NCBI GenBank assembly: GCA_965201115.1
Contig: OZ241745.1
Location: forward strand, 1,860,001 to 1,924,000
Length of the DNA stretch: 64,000 nucleotides
Origin: JANQOH01 sp965201115
GTDB taxonomy: Bacteria; Pseudomonadota; Alphaproteobacteria; UBA7887
Direction of reading: 5' to 3'
Positions 8,234 to 17,316 of this stretch are shown here, piece after piece (position 1 is the stretch's first letter; each line of letters begins with the position of its first letter). The notes under the pieces are model-generated. The model was given only the letters and a program-made list of their open reading frames with translations. It had not been told where the DNA came from and searched no databases. A program made the position numbers and the translations under genes.

Positions 8234-8883
8234 TAAGATCGGCCATCGTGTCGTCGAAGCTGCCGGTCCCGGCAAATTCCCCCCGCCGGGCCGCCTCCAT
8301 GGCCGCAACCGTTGCATCGTTGGGAATCGATTCTCCGTTACCCAGCCTTGTGCGCTGAAGTATGGCGCGGTCGATCGGTCCTTCGACTGTCGGATCGACG
8401 TTGCGCATCTGGATCCGGGACATGAAGCTTCGCGGACCGAGCTTAACGAACGAACGCCCGAACACTTCGTCGGCGAAGCTGCTGGTAAAGAGACCGACGC
8501 CGTCGAAATCGATAACGATTGTGCGCCGGTCTCGCAACAGGTTTTCAATCATGCCGCGAACGCGGATGCCTCCCGACCGGGAACCGAAATCGCGCCGTCC
8601 CTCTGTTTTTAAATCGAATGCCAATTCGTCCTCTTCGGTTTCGAATTTCTTCTCTATGTAGTCGAACGCGGGATCGTGGGATCTGCCTTTGAATCGGAGC
8701 GCGTTCTCAAGCAAGGCCGGATATCCGATGCTTATGCGGCGCCGAACTGCCGTCCCGGAGTACGGTATACCCATCTTTCTCGCCAAAATGTCGTCGCGGC
8801 AGTATAGGTGTCCGTACATGGAATCGATTTCGAACGGTCCGCCCGACAGTACCGCAACCCGATAATACCAATACAACGTGAAG
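8220..8883 (-). pseudogene. DUF4325 (STAS-like) protein fused to a RelB/DinJ antitoxin tail, 5' end cut by IS66
   Basis: The frame enters from the IS66 end at 8884, so the true N-terminus is missing; the first available start is a TTG at 8876. The body contains the DUF4325 core (GGIRVRGMIENLL ... IDFDGVGLFTSSFADEVFG). The last 37 residues (SIPNDATVAAMEAARRGEF ... MADLNADN) look like the C-terminal half of a RelB/DinJ antitoxin. They overlap the YafQ toxin start by 14 bases, as a normal antitoxin would. The antitoxin's DNA-binding half has been replaced by the DUF4325 gene, apparently by deletion. DUF4325 proteins often pair with GHKL ATPases; none is present here. Confidence 0.6.
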
Positions 8884-10777
8884 GTAGGCGTTCGGTTATG
8901 GGGTTATTGGGTTTTTACGGTGGGGGTTTTGTGTTCCCGGTTCCACGGCATGAGTTCGTGGATTCGGTTTGTTTTGTAGTCCTGGATACGGTTGAGTGTG
9001 TCTGCGATCCATGCGCGCGGGTCGACGCCGTTTAGTTTTGCGGTTTCGATGAGCGTATATGCGGTTGCGGCGGTTGCGCCGCCGGCTTCGGAGCCTGCGA
9101 ACAACCGGTTCTTGCGTCCGAGGGCGATGCCGCGGATGGCGCGTTCGGCGGTGTTGTTGTCGAGTTCGAGCGTTCCGTTGTCGAGCCACGGGCGCAGGCG
9201 GGCCAGTCGGGCGCGGGCGTAGCGGATGGCGCCGGCCAGCGGCGTTCTGGCGGGTATGTTCGGGCTCTGTCGGGCGAGCCATGTTTCGAGGTCGTCGAAG
9301 AGGGGCCTGGCCCTGGCCTGGCGGATACGGACGCGCTCTTCGGGCGTGTGCCCGCGGGCTTCGGCCTCGACGGCGTACAAGGCGGCGATGCGCTCGACGG
9401 CTTCCCTGGCGACCGGCGCGCCCCGATTGCGCGCGAGGTCGACGAACTTGCGCCGGACATGGGCCATGCAGGGGGCTTCGCGGATGCGGCCTGTGCGGTA
9501 GAGTTCCGCGAACCCGGCATAGCCGTCGGCGTGCATCCAGCCCTTGAAGCCGGCGAGGCATCGGCGCGGGTTCTCGCCCTTGCGGTTGGCGCTGAAGCGG
9601 TAGCAGGCGGCCGGCGGCGCGGTTCCGCGCCACGGTCGTTCGTCGCGGGCATAGACCCATAGCCGCGCCATGCGGGTCTTGCCCTTGGCGCCTGCGCCGC
9701 GCGGGGTTTGCAGGCGCACCGTGGTATCGTCGGCGAAGATGGCGCCGCCGGCGCGCACATGGTTGCCGATCCCGTTGGCGACCGGCTCCAGCAAGGCGGC
9801 GCTCTTGCCGACCCATTCGGCCAGTGTCGAGCGGTCGAGGTCGATGCCGTCGCGGGCGAACATTTGCGCTTGGCGGTAGAGGGGGAGATGGTCTGCATAT
9901 TTGCTCACCAGCACATGGGCAAGCAGGCCGGGTCCGGGGCGTCCGCGCTCGATGGGGCGCGGCGGCAGCGGCGCCTGGCAAAAGCATGCGCAGGCGCGGC
10001 AGACCGTGCGCGGTCTCACGATGCGGTTGACCGTGAAACGACCGGGTATGTACTCCAGTTCCTCGGTGACATCCGCGCCGACGGTCTTGACCGCGCCGCC
10101 GCAGGCCCCGCAGGGGCTTGCGGGTTCCAGCACCGTCTCGCGGCGCGGCAGCCGGTCCGGCAAGGGGCGGCGCTTGCGCCGCGGCGCGCGTGCGGCGGCG
10201 GGTTCGGGTTGCGGGGGCGGGCTTGCGGCGCGGGCTATCTCCTCGTTCTCCAGCGTCAGTTGCAACTGCGCCAAGGCTTCCGAGCGCGCCCCGAAACGAT
10301 GCCGGCGCATCCCCGCCAACTCGTGACGCAACTTCTCAATCAGGATATCGCGCGCCTTCAACGCCTCCGCACGCGACCGCAGCGCCTCCTCGCGGGCCCG
10401 CAGCGCCTCCTCGCGGGCCTGCAACTTGGCCGCCAAGGACGCCACCATGCCCTTCAGGCGGGCGGGATCGTCGGGGAGAGGCGCGGCGCGGTCAAACATG
10501 AACGAACAATGCCGCCCCCAACACCATAAGGCAAGCGTAAAAGAGGAAATATAGAAAAAGAACTCCGCCCGATACCCATCCAATGCTATACCGCGACCGC
10601 AAGCCGCCGCGTTCGAACCGGCCACCGCCAACCGACGTCGTCAAGCCGCATCGATAACCGCGCAGGCATCGAAACACGATCCCCATACAAAGCCGACCGT
10701 CAAACAAAACGACCCCCGAAATACCGAAACCCATAAACATACTCATCAATCGCCAAGCGGGATAACCGGACGCTTAC
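8884..10777 (-). mobile_element. IS66 family element, copy A (single-ORF type)
   Basis: 1894 bp, bounded by terminal inverted repeats. The right end carries GTAAGCGTCCGGTTAT (read inward); the left end is a mutated form, GTAGGCGTTCGGTTAT. Only tnpC is present, with no tnpA or tnpB, as in the ISBst12-like subgroup of IS66. The flanking 8-mers (ACGTGAAG left, GTCCGTAT right) do not match, unlike copies B and E. This copy has therefore probably taken part in recombination or adjacent deletion. It truncates genes on both sides. Confidence 0.85.
8904..10499 (-). CDS. tnpC: IS66 transposase TnpC (copy A)
   Basis: 531 aa from the ATG at 10499 (MFDRAAPLPDDPARLKGM). An N-terminal coiled coil (LQAREEALRAREEALRSRAE, with one more repeat than the other copies) is followed by the zinc-finger-like CGACGG and CRACACF segments. 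The IS66 catalytic domain follows, with ADDTTVRLQTP, GWMHADGYAGF, CMAHVRRKF and the C-terminal LDNNTAERAIRG block. The open frame continues 44 codons upstream, but those codons lack homology in the family, so the ATG at the coiled coil is preferred. Confidence 0.85.
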   Translation of the reverse strand: MFDRAAPLPDDPARLKGMVASLAAKLQAREEALRAREEALRSRAEALKARDILIEKLRHELAGMRRHRFGARSEALAQLQLTLENEEIARAASPPPQPEPAAARAPRRKRRPLPDRLPRRETVLEPASPCGACGGAVKTVGADVTEELEYIPGRFTVNRIVRPRTVCRACACFCQAPLPPRPIERGRPGPGLLAHVLVSKYADHLPLYRQAQMFARDGIDLDRSTLAEWVGKSAALLEPVANGIGNHVRAGGAIFADDTTVRLQTPRGAGAKGKTRMARLWVYARDERPWRGTAPPAACYRFSANRKGENPRRCLAGFKGWMHADGYAGFAELYRTGRIREAPCMAHVRRKFVDLARNRGAPVAREAVERIAALYAVEAEARGHTPEERVRIRQARARPLFDDLETWLARQSPNIPARTPLAGAIRYARARLARLRPWLDNGTLELDNNTAERAIRGIALGRKNRLFAGSEAGGATAATAYTLIETAKLNGVDPRAWIADTLNRIQDYKTNRIHELMPWNREHKTPTVKTQ

Positions 10778-11107
10778 GTCCGTATAGCGATGCCGCGTCT
10801 GCATATCCACGAACAAGCGTGCATATATCCGGCACGTTTCGATGAAATCGCGGAGCGCTCCTTCATTCTGAAATTTGTTTTTCGCTTCGCCATGTTCAAG
10901 GGCTCGATATGCGTGCCGCCACGCGCGTTCGCTGCGCCTCGCCTTCGAGGCGCCAACGACCGTATCTGCCGCGCACCGTGCAAGGCAATGAAACAATGCA
11001 TAGTACGCCGTGCCGAGCGCACGGTGCAGGTTAGCTTGGCGTGGCGCTCCCTGTTCGTCGGCCGGCGCGAGGATGCGCGCCGCCTCCAGCAGATCAAAGG
11101 GATTCAT
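10778..11107 (-). pseudogene. HEPN-domain protein, 3' end cut by IS66
   Basis: 110 native codons from the ATG at 11107 (MNPFDLLEAARILAPADEQG). Helices carry RALGTAYYALFHCLARCAAD and SERAWRHAYRALEHGEAK, typical of a family of small HEPN proteins found next to a second short gene. The frame then runs 26 codons into IS66 copy A before stopping at 10700, so the last helix is lost. HEPN proteins are often RNases in two-gene toxin systems. Here the start overlaps the upstream 100-aa gene by 14 bases. The original 3' end was not found elsewhere in the window. Confidence 0.65.
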
Positions 11108-11396
11108 CGGGGTCGGCGTCCCATTCGGATTTCGGGCAGAACGACGTTACCGGCAATGCTTCGATCCCTGCGTCTTGCACGCCGTTCCAGAGGTGCTCGA
11201 TGACGTCGATGGTTTCATCGATATCGATGTCGGTTTCCGCCGTGTCGTCGAAAATCGCCGTGACGAAGATCACTTCGTCGCCGTCGGCGTCGTAACCCGG
11301 GCGCAACGCCACCTTGTCGAACCGTGCGCTCTTGACGTGCTTGCGAAGCACGTTTTCGATAACGCGCCGCGCCTTCCGTAACTCTTTGTCCCTCAT
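11094..11396 (-). CDS. Small partner of the HEPN protein, hypothetical
   Basis: 100 aa, acidic C-terminal half. It starts MRDKELRKARRVIENVLRKH and continues with a KVALRPGYDADGDEVIFVTA strand and an ALPVTSFCPKSEWD end. I recognise this only as the usual small companion of HEPN proteins of this kind, not a characterised family. Overlapping genes with the companion first suggest coupled translation and a toxin-antitoxin or regulator-effector arrangement. It seems intact while its partner is truncated. Confidence 0.6.
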   Translation of the reverse strand: MRDKELRKARRVIENVLRKHVKSARFDKVALRPGYDADGDEVIFVTAIFDDTAETDIDIDETIDVIEHLWNGVQDAGIEALPVTSFCPKSEWDADPDESL

Positions 11397-11863
11397 GACC
11401 TTCTGCTCCCTCCATGCCGGAAACGGCGGGCGGGCGGCCCGCCTTGCCGCTCACGACCGCGGCGGAATACGCGCCCACCGCAAGTCTGCCCGATGTCCTA
11501 CGGCAACCGAGGGCTGCGCGCAAGGCGCCGCCGGCGGGCCGGGCTCCGCGCGGGTGGCGGGCGTTGCCGAACGGGCGGCGCGTCGACGTTGCGTGCGGCC
11601 CGGCCATGCCGGCGAAGACCGGGCGCGGCGGCGCGTTACGGTATCCGGCAGCCGCATTTTCCCGCCCGCCTTGCCGTCCGTTGGCGCGGCTTCCCTCGCG
11701 GCATGGCGCGGATTGCCGGCGCGCGGGCGGGTTGGAAGTCCGCAGGCTTGTGTTATGCGCGGCCGGGCCCGGGGCCGCCGCGGCGCCGCGGCGCCGGTGC
11801 GGTCGTGGACAACACACCCGGTCGACCGTATGTTGGCGCATGGCTGCACGAGGGGGGAAGTGC
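11397..11863. other. Gene-free stretch before the XRE gene
   Basis: 467 bases, very GC-rich. The open frames in it are arginine-rich shadows with no family signature. It must hold divergent promoters for the HEPN companion and the XRE/ImmA-like gene, but no convincing -35/-10 pair was found. AGGGGGGAAG at 11851-11860 is the likely ribosome binding site of the XRE gene. Confidence 0.5.
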
Positions 11864-12852
11864 ATGGCCAGGCAACGGCTACGGGTTGCGCGGACGGCGG
11901 CCGGATTGTCGCTCCGGCAGCTGTCGCGGCGCATCGGCGGTATGGTTACCGCGCAGGCGATCAGCTATTACGAGCGGGGGGAAACGACGCCCTCGCAAGA
12001 GACGCTCGCGGCGATAGCGGAGGCGGTCGGCGTGTCGGCGGCGTATCTCGCCGGCGACGGCGCGGCGATGCCCGAGGGGCTGGCGTTTCGCAAACTGCGG
12101 CTCGCGAGCCGCCGGGAAGAAGGACGGTTCGAGGCTCTCGCGCTACAGCTCCTGGAGCGCTGTCTGACGGTGGAGGAACTGCTCGGCCGGCCGGGCGCGG
12201 CGTGGCAGATGCCGGAGGGCGCGCCGTGGCCCGTATCGCGCGATGCTTCGGAGGCCGAGCGCGCCGCAAGCGCACTGCGCGAATCGTGGGGGCTGGACGC
12301 CGACCCGCTTCCCGATCTCGTCGATTACCTCGAAGCGCGCGGCGTCATGATCTTGCCGCTGCCGCTGCCGGTGGGCGACGGGTCCATGGCGCACATGCGC
12401 GGCCGCGCCGACGGGGCCCCGCCGGTTATCGCGCTGAACGCCGGCGACACGGCCGCGCGGCGGCGTTTTGCGGTCGCGCGCGAACTCGGCCACATGGTCA
12501 TGGAGGTCGGGCCGACGGCCGACGCGGAGCGCATCGCGCGCCGGTTCGCGAGGGCGTTCCTCATGCCGGCGGATACGCTGCGGGCGGAGACGGGCGCGCG
12601 CCGCCGGTCGATCGGCTGGGACGAGCTCTTTGCGCTCAAGCGGTTGTTCGGCGTGGACACGATTACGCTGTCGCGGCGCTGCGAGGAGCTCGGCATATTC
12701 GGCCAAATTCTGTCGCGGCGGCTGTCGGCGGAATGTACGCGGCGCGGCTGGCGCGGCGACCCCGCCACCGAGCCCGGCGCAAGGGACGGGGAGCATCCGC
12801 GGCGTTTCGAGCGGCTGTACATGCGCGCGCTGTCGGAGGGCGCGGTTTCGGA

Positions 12853-14729
12853 GTAAGCGTCCGGTTATGGGGCTATTGGGTTTTTACGGTGGTGTTTTGT
12901 GTTTCCAGTTCCACGGCATGAGTTCGTGGATTCGGTTTGTTTTGTAGTCCTGGATACGATTGAGTGTGTCTGCGATCCATGCTCGTGGGTCGACGCCGTT
13001 TAGTTTTGCGGTTTCGATGAGCGTGTATGCGGTTGCGGCGGTTGCGCCGCCGGCTTCGGAGCCGACGAAGAGCCAGTTTTTGCGTCCGAGGGCGACGCCG
13101 CGGATGGCGCGTTCGGCAGTATTGTTGTCGAGTTCGAGCGTTCCGTTGTCGAGCCATGGGCGCAGGCGGGCCAGTCGCGCGCGTGCATAGCGGATGGCGC
13201 CGGCCAGCGGCGTCCTGGCGGGTATGTTCGGGCTCTGTCGGGCGAGCCATGTTTCGAGGTCGTCGAAGAGGGGCCTGGCCCTGGCCTGGCGGATACGGAC
13301 GCGCTCTTCGGGCGTTTGCCCGCGAGCTTCGGCCTCGACGGCGTACAAGGCGGCGATGCGCTCGACGGCTTCCCTGGCGACCGGCGCGCCCCGATTGTGC
13401 GCGAGGTCGACGAACTTGCGCCGGACATGGGCCATGCAGGGGGCTTCGCGGATGCGGCCTGTGCGGTAGAGTTCCGCGAACCCGGCATAGCCGTCGGCGT
13501 GCATCCAGCCCTTGAAGCCGGCGAGGTGTCGGCGCGGATTCTCGCCCTTGCGGTTGGCGCTGAAGCGGTAGCAGGCGGCCGGCGGCGCGGTTCCGCGCCA
13601 CGGTCGTTCGTCGCGGGCATAGACCCATAGCCGTGCAGTGCGGGTCTTGCCCCTGGCGCCTTCGCCGCGCGGGGTTTGCAGGCGCACCGTGGTATCGTCG
13701 GCGAAGATGGCGCCGCCAGCGCGCACATGGTTGCCGATCCCGTTGGCGACCGGCTCCAGCAAGGCGGCGCTCTTGCCGACCCATTCGGCCAGTGTCGAGC
13801 GGTCGAGGTCGATGCCGTCGCGGGCGAACATTTGCGCTTGGCGGTAGAGCGGGAGATGGTCGGCATATTTGCTCACCAGAACATGGGCAAGCAGGCCGGG
13901 TCCGGGGCGTCCGCGCTCGATGGGGCGCGGCGGCAGCGGCGCCTGGCAAAAGCGTGCGCAGGCGCGGCAGACCGTGCGCGGTCTCACGATGCGGTTGACT
14001 ACGAAACGACCGGGTATGTACTCCAGTTCCTCGGTGACATCCGCGCCGACGGTCTTGAGCGCGCCGCCGCAGGCCCCGCAGGGGCTTGCGGGTTCCAGCA
14101 CCGTCTCGCGGCGCGGCAGACGGTCCGGCAACGGGCGGCGCTTGCGCCGCGGCGCGCGGGCGGCGGCGGGTTCGGGTTGCGGGGGCGGGCTTGCGGCGCG
14201 GACGATCTCTTCGTTCTCCAGCGCCAGTTGCAACTGCGCCAAGGCTTCCGAGCGCGCCCCGAAACGATGCCGGCGCATCCCCGCCAACTCGTGACGCAAC
14301 TTCTCAATCAGGATATCGCGCGCCTTCAACGCCTCCGCGCGCGACCGCAGCGCTTCCTCGCGAGCCTGCAACTCGGCCGCCAGGGACGCCACCATGTCCT
14401 TCAGGCGGGCGGGATCGTCGGGGAGAGGCGCGGCGCGGTCAAGCATGAACGAACAATACCGACCCCAACCCCACAAGGCAAGCGCAAAATAGGAAATATC
14501 GAAAAAATATTTCCTCCCTGTGCCTCCCTCCCAAACGCTATCCTGCCACCGCAAGCCGCCGCGTTCGAACCGGCCACCGCCAATCGACGCACTCATGCAG
14601 CAGCGACAACCGTGCAGGCATCGAAACAAGACCCCCATACGAAGCCGACAGCCAAACAAAACGACCCCCGAAATACCGAAACCCATAAACATAACCGACA
14701 ATGACCAAGCGGGATAACCGGACGCTTAC
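12853..14729 (-). mobile_element. IS66 family element, copy B
   Basis: 1877 bp with perfect 16-bp inverted ends GTAAGCGTCCGGTTAT and an 8-bp target duplication GTTTCGGA (12845-12852 and 14730-14737). It encodes tnpC only. It looks identical to copy E (59213-61089): same length, and the transposase translations match residue for residue. The insertion is recent and intact. Confidence 0.95.
12884..14446 (-). CDS. tnpC: IS66 transposase TnpC (copy B)
   Basis: 520 aa from the ATG at 14446 (MLDRAAPLPDDPARLKDM). It has the same architecture as copy A: coiled coil, the Cys-rich CGACGGALK and CRACARFCQ segments, the catalytic core with ADDTTVRLQTP, HADGYAGF and CMAHVRRKF, and the LDNNTAERAIRG C-terminal block. 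The frame is intact, so the protein is probably active. An upstream extension of 85 codons lacks family support. Confidence 0.9.
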   Translation of the reverse strand: MLDRAAPLPDDPARLKDMVASLAAELQAREEALRSRAEALKARDILIEKLRHELAGMRRHRFGARSEALAQLQLALENEEIVRAASPPPQPEPAAARAPRRKRRPLPDRLPRRETVLEPASPCGACGGALKTVGADVTEELEYIPGRFVVNRIVRPRTVCRACARFCQAPLPPRPIERGRPGPGLLAHVLVSKYADHLPLYRQAQMFARDGIDLDRSTLAEWVGKSAALLEPVANGIGNHVRAGGAIFADDTTVRLQTPRGEGARGKTRTARLWVYARDERPWRGTAPPAACYRFSANRKGENPRRHLAGFKGWMHADGYAGFAELYRTGRIREAPCMAHVRRKFVDLAHNRGAPVAREAVERIAALYAVEAEARGQTPEERVRIRQARARPLFDDLETWLARQSPNIPARTPLAGAIRYARARLARLRPWLDNGTLELDNNTAERAIRGVALGRKNWLFVGSEAGGATAATAYTLIETAKLNGVDPRAWIADTLNRIQDYKTNRIHELMPWNWKHKTPP

Positions 14730-14875
14730 GTTTCGGAAGCCGCGGCGGCGGAGTTGTTCGGCGTTTCGATGCACGATCCGAAGCGGAAGACGGAGGAGCC
14801 GCCGGCGGACGATGTTGCGGCGGCGTGACGGGAGCGCGCCCTTCGAAGCGCCGAAGCCCGTGGAAGACGCGCCGG

Positions 14876-15169
14876 TCAGGCGTCGGCGGTCCCGGCGGCC
14901 GCGCCGCCAGCGTCGGGGGGTACGGGCCGATCGACGATATCCAGCCGCCGTTCGATGCGTTGCAGGCGATCGGAATGATTGTCGAGGCGGCGATGGACGT
15001 TGACCAGATCGCCGTGGATATTCGTGACCTGCCGCTCGATTGTTACAAGGTGTTGCTCGACCGACGAAACGCGTCCGCGCAGTTCGCGCAATTCGCGGGA
15101 GTGCTCGGCCAGCACCGCGCGGATCTCGCGCAAATGCGCCAATACCAAGTTGCCGATTTCCGGACTCAT
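14876..15169 (-). CDS. Small coiled-coil protein, hypothetical
   Basis: 97 aa. Almost the whole length is heptad-like (LVLAHLREIRAVLAEHSREL ... RVSSVEQHLVTIERQ ... RRLDNHSDRLQRIERRLDI), ending in an Ala/Gly/Pro tail. There is no signal peptide or membrane segment. The MSPEI... start resembles short coiled-coil proteins seen in other alphaproteobacteria, function unknown. It sits between the IS66-interrupted XRE gene and the sugar ABC importer, 152 bases from the latter. Confidence 0.6.
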   Translation of the reverse strand: MSPEIGNLVLAHLREIRAVLAEHSRELRELRGRVSSVEQHLVTIERQVTNIHGDLVNVHRRLDNHSDRLQRIERRLDIVDRPVPPDAGGAAAGTADA

Positions 15170-15320
15170 GGCGATATTCCTCCCGTGTGTCTTGGCGCCG
15201 TTCGGCGTTGAGTATAGCGCCTTCCGAGTCCTGGCGCAAGCCGGGTTGCGTTCCCGGTCGGTAACGGCCGCGCTTGGTGCGGAAGCGGCGCGCGTATCCG
15301 GGCGGGGCTCCCGGCGGGGG

Positions 15321-16409
15321 CTACAACACCTTGTCGGTATCGGGGTCGATCAGGTGGACGCGGCGGGCTTCCAGGGACAAGGCGAACTCGCGGCCGGGAA
15401 CGGGCTCCGAATCGGGGGAGACGCGCGCGCATATTTGCGCGTCGCCATGCGTGAAATAGATCATGGTCTCGACGCCGAGGGGCTCCACCACATCCGGGGT
15501 TACGACGCAGCGGACGCGGCCGGGCTCGGCGCCGCGCCACTCGCGGATGTGTTCGGGCCGGAAGCCGGCGACGAGCGCGCGGCCGGCGTGGGCGGCGCAG
15601 CGTTCGGGGTTCGGCGCCAAGGTTTCGGCGAGGCCGTCGATGCGGACCGACAGGCCGTCGGCGTTTTCGGCGAGACGGCAGCCGACGAAATTCATGGCCG
15701 GCGAGCCGATGAAACCCGCGACGAAGCGCGTGCGCGGGTTGTCGTAGAGCGCGCCGGGCGGGCCGATTTGCTCGATAAGCCCGTCGCGCATGACGACGAC
15801 GCGATCGGCGAGGGTCATCGCCTCGATCTGGTCGTGCGTGACGTAGATGGTGGTGGTGCGCAGGCGCTGGTGAAGGCGCTTGATTTCCGTGCGCATTTGG
15901 CCCCGCAGCTTGGCGTCGAGATTGGACAGTGGCTCGTCGAACAGGAAGACGCGCGGGTTGCGCACGATGGCGCGGCCCATCGCGACGCGCTGGCGCTGGC
16001 CGCCGGACAGCTGCCGCGGGCGGCGCTCGAGCAGTTCGCCGATGCCCAGGATGTCGGCCGCCGCCGCGACGCGGCGCTCGATCTCGCCCTTTGCGTATTT
16101 GCGCAGGCGCAGGCCGAACGACATGTTTTGCGCCACGGTCATGTGGGGGTAGAGCGCATAGTTCTGGAAGACCATGGCGATGTCGCGGTGTTTCGGCGGG
16201 ACGTCGTTGACGCGTTCGCCGCCGATGCGGATCTCGCCCGATGTGACGTCTTCCAGCCCGGCGATCATGCGCAGTGTGGTGCTCTTGCCGCAGCCCGAGG
16301 GGCCGACGAGCACGACGAGTTCGTTGTCGGCTATGTCGAGGTCGATGCCGCGCACGGCCTCGGCGCGGTCGAAGGTCTTGCGCAGGGCGCGGAGCGTAAC
16401 GTCGGCCAT
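15321..16409 (-). CDS. Carbohydrate ABC transporter ATPase (UgpC/MalK type)
   Basis: 362 aa. Walker A GPSGCGKST, Q-loop FQNYALYPHMTV, signature LSGGQRQRV, Walker B FLFDEPLSNLD and H-loop YVTHD are all present. The C-terminal 120 residues form the OB-type regulatory domain of the MalK/UgpC group (GFRPEHI). It is the last gene of a minus-strand operon (binding protein, two permeases, ATPase), 4 bases after the second permease. It energises uptake of a sugar, glycerol-3-phosphate or polyol; the substrate cannot be read from the sequence. Confidence 0.9.
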   Translation of the reverse strand: MADVTLRALRKTFDRAEAVRGIDLDIADNELVVLVGPSGCGKSTTLRMIAGLEDVTSGEIRIGGERVNDVPPKHRDIAMVFQNYALYPHMTVAQNMSFGLRLRKYAKGEIERRVAAAADILGIGELLERRPRQLSGGQRQRVAMGRAIVRNPRVFLFDEPLSNLDAKLRGQMRTEIKRLHQRLRTTTIYVTHDQIEAMTLADRVVVMRDGLIEQIGPPGALYDNPRTRFVAGFIGSPAMNFVGCRLAENADGLSVRIDGLAETLAPNPERCAAHAGRALVAGFRPEHIREWRGAEPGRVRCVVTPDVVEPLGVETMIYFTHGDAQICARVSPDSEPVPGREFALSLEARRVHLIDPDTDKVL

Positions 16410-16413
16410 CGGC

Positions 16414-17310
16414 TCACCCCTTGGTGGCGCCGGATGTCAGGCCGGCGATGTAGTAGTCCATGAGGAAGGCATAGACGATGACCGGCGGCGCGGCGGCCAT
16501 CAGCGCCCCCGCCATCAGCCCGCCCCAGTGGAACACGTCGCCCTTGATCAGCGTCGTGACCGTGCCCACGGTGAGCACCATTTGGTCGTCGGAATAGATG
16601 TAGGCGAGGGGGTAGATGAACGACGCCCACGAGACGGTAAACGCGAAGATGGTGGCGGCGATCAGCCCCGGCAGGGCGACGGGGATGAACACCTTGAGCA
16701 GCATCTGCACGTGGTTCGCGCCGTCGATCAGCGCTGCCTCGTCGAGCTCGCGCGGGATCGACGAGAAGTAGCCGATCATGATCCACGTGCAGAACGGCAC
16801 GGTGATGGTGGGATAGACGAGCACCAGCGCCCAGTAGGAATCGAGCAGGCCGAGCGCGCCGACGATCTTGAACAGCGGCACGAACAACAGCGTGTCGGGC
16901 ACCAGATAGGTAAGGAAGACCCCCGACGCGAGCACGCCCGCGCCCCAGAATTTCAGCCGCGACAGGCCGTAGGCGGCGAGCACGCTCACGAACATGCTGA
17001 TCGCCACGACGCACAGCGTGACGATCGCCGTGTTGAGAAAATAGGTCGGAAAGGCCGTGCCGGTCAGCAGGCCGGTGTAGTGCTCGGTCGTTACGCCCTT
17101 CTCGATAATCCACGGGTTGGTGTCGATGGCGGCGATTTCCTCGTTGGTCTTGAACGAGGTCACCAGCATGTAATAGGGCGGGAACAGGAAGAATACGACG
17201 AAGACGCCGAGCGCGGCATAGGCGGCGACAAGCGCCCAGCGGCGCTCGCGGCGGCGGCTCGGCCCGCCGCCGAAAATGCCGCTCGCGCCGGCGGTTACGG
17301 CCCGGGCCAT
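16414..17310 (-). CDS. Carbohydrate ABC transporter permease (MalG type)
   Basis: 298 aa with six predicted membrane segments; the first is around residues 30-48 (AYAALGVFVVFFLFPPYYML). The EAA loop, which docks on the ATPase, reads ELDEAALIDGANHVQMLLKV near residue 190. The MalG-type pattern FPTYFLNTAIVT precedes it. It lies between the other permease (6 bases upstream) and the ATPase (4 bases downstream), so the three genes are certainly cotranscribed. Confidence 0.9.
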   Translation of the reverse strand: MARAVTAGASGIFGGGPSRRRERRWALVAAYAALGVFVVFFLFPPYYMLVTSFKTNEEIAAIDTNPWIIEKGVTTEHYTGLLTGTAFPTYFLNTAIVTLCVVAISMFVSVLAAYGLSRLKFWGAGVLASGVFLTYLVPDTLLFVPLFKIVGALGLLDSYWALVLVYPTITVPFCTWIMIGYFSSIPRELDEAALIDGANHVQMLLKVFIPVALPGLIAATIFAFTVSWASFIYPLAYIYSDDQMVLTVGTVTTLIKGDVFHWGGLMAGALMAAAPPVIVYAFLMDYYIAGLTSGATKG

Positions 17311-17316
17311 GGCGGG

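Larger units (their letters stand above)
11864..14828 (+). pseudogene. XRE regulator with ImmA/IrrE peptidase-like domain, interrupted by IS66
   Basis: The ATG at 11864 follows AGGGGGGAAG. The N-terminal helix-turn-helix (about residues 5-60, TAAGLSLRQLSRRIGG ... AISYYERGETTPSQETL) is XRE type. The C-terminal ImmA/IrrE-like domain has ARRRFAVARELGHMVMEVG and RFARAFLMPAD, but the zinc motif reads RELGH instead of HExxH. IS66 copy B sits in the 3' end with target duplication GTTTCGGA, and its first bases create an early TAA. Joining 11864-12852 to 14738-14828 restores 359 aa ending DDVAAA. Such regulators often respond to DNA damage or control mobile elements. The truncated form lacks only about 30 C-terminal residues and may still work. 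Confidence 0.8.

Noticed and set aside
14447..14701. N-terminal extension of IS66 TnpC (MSVMFMGFG...)
   Set aside because: The extension is Cys-rich with no likeness to TnpC starts; the ATG at the coiled coil is better supported. The same applies to the other copies.
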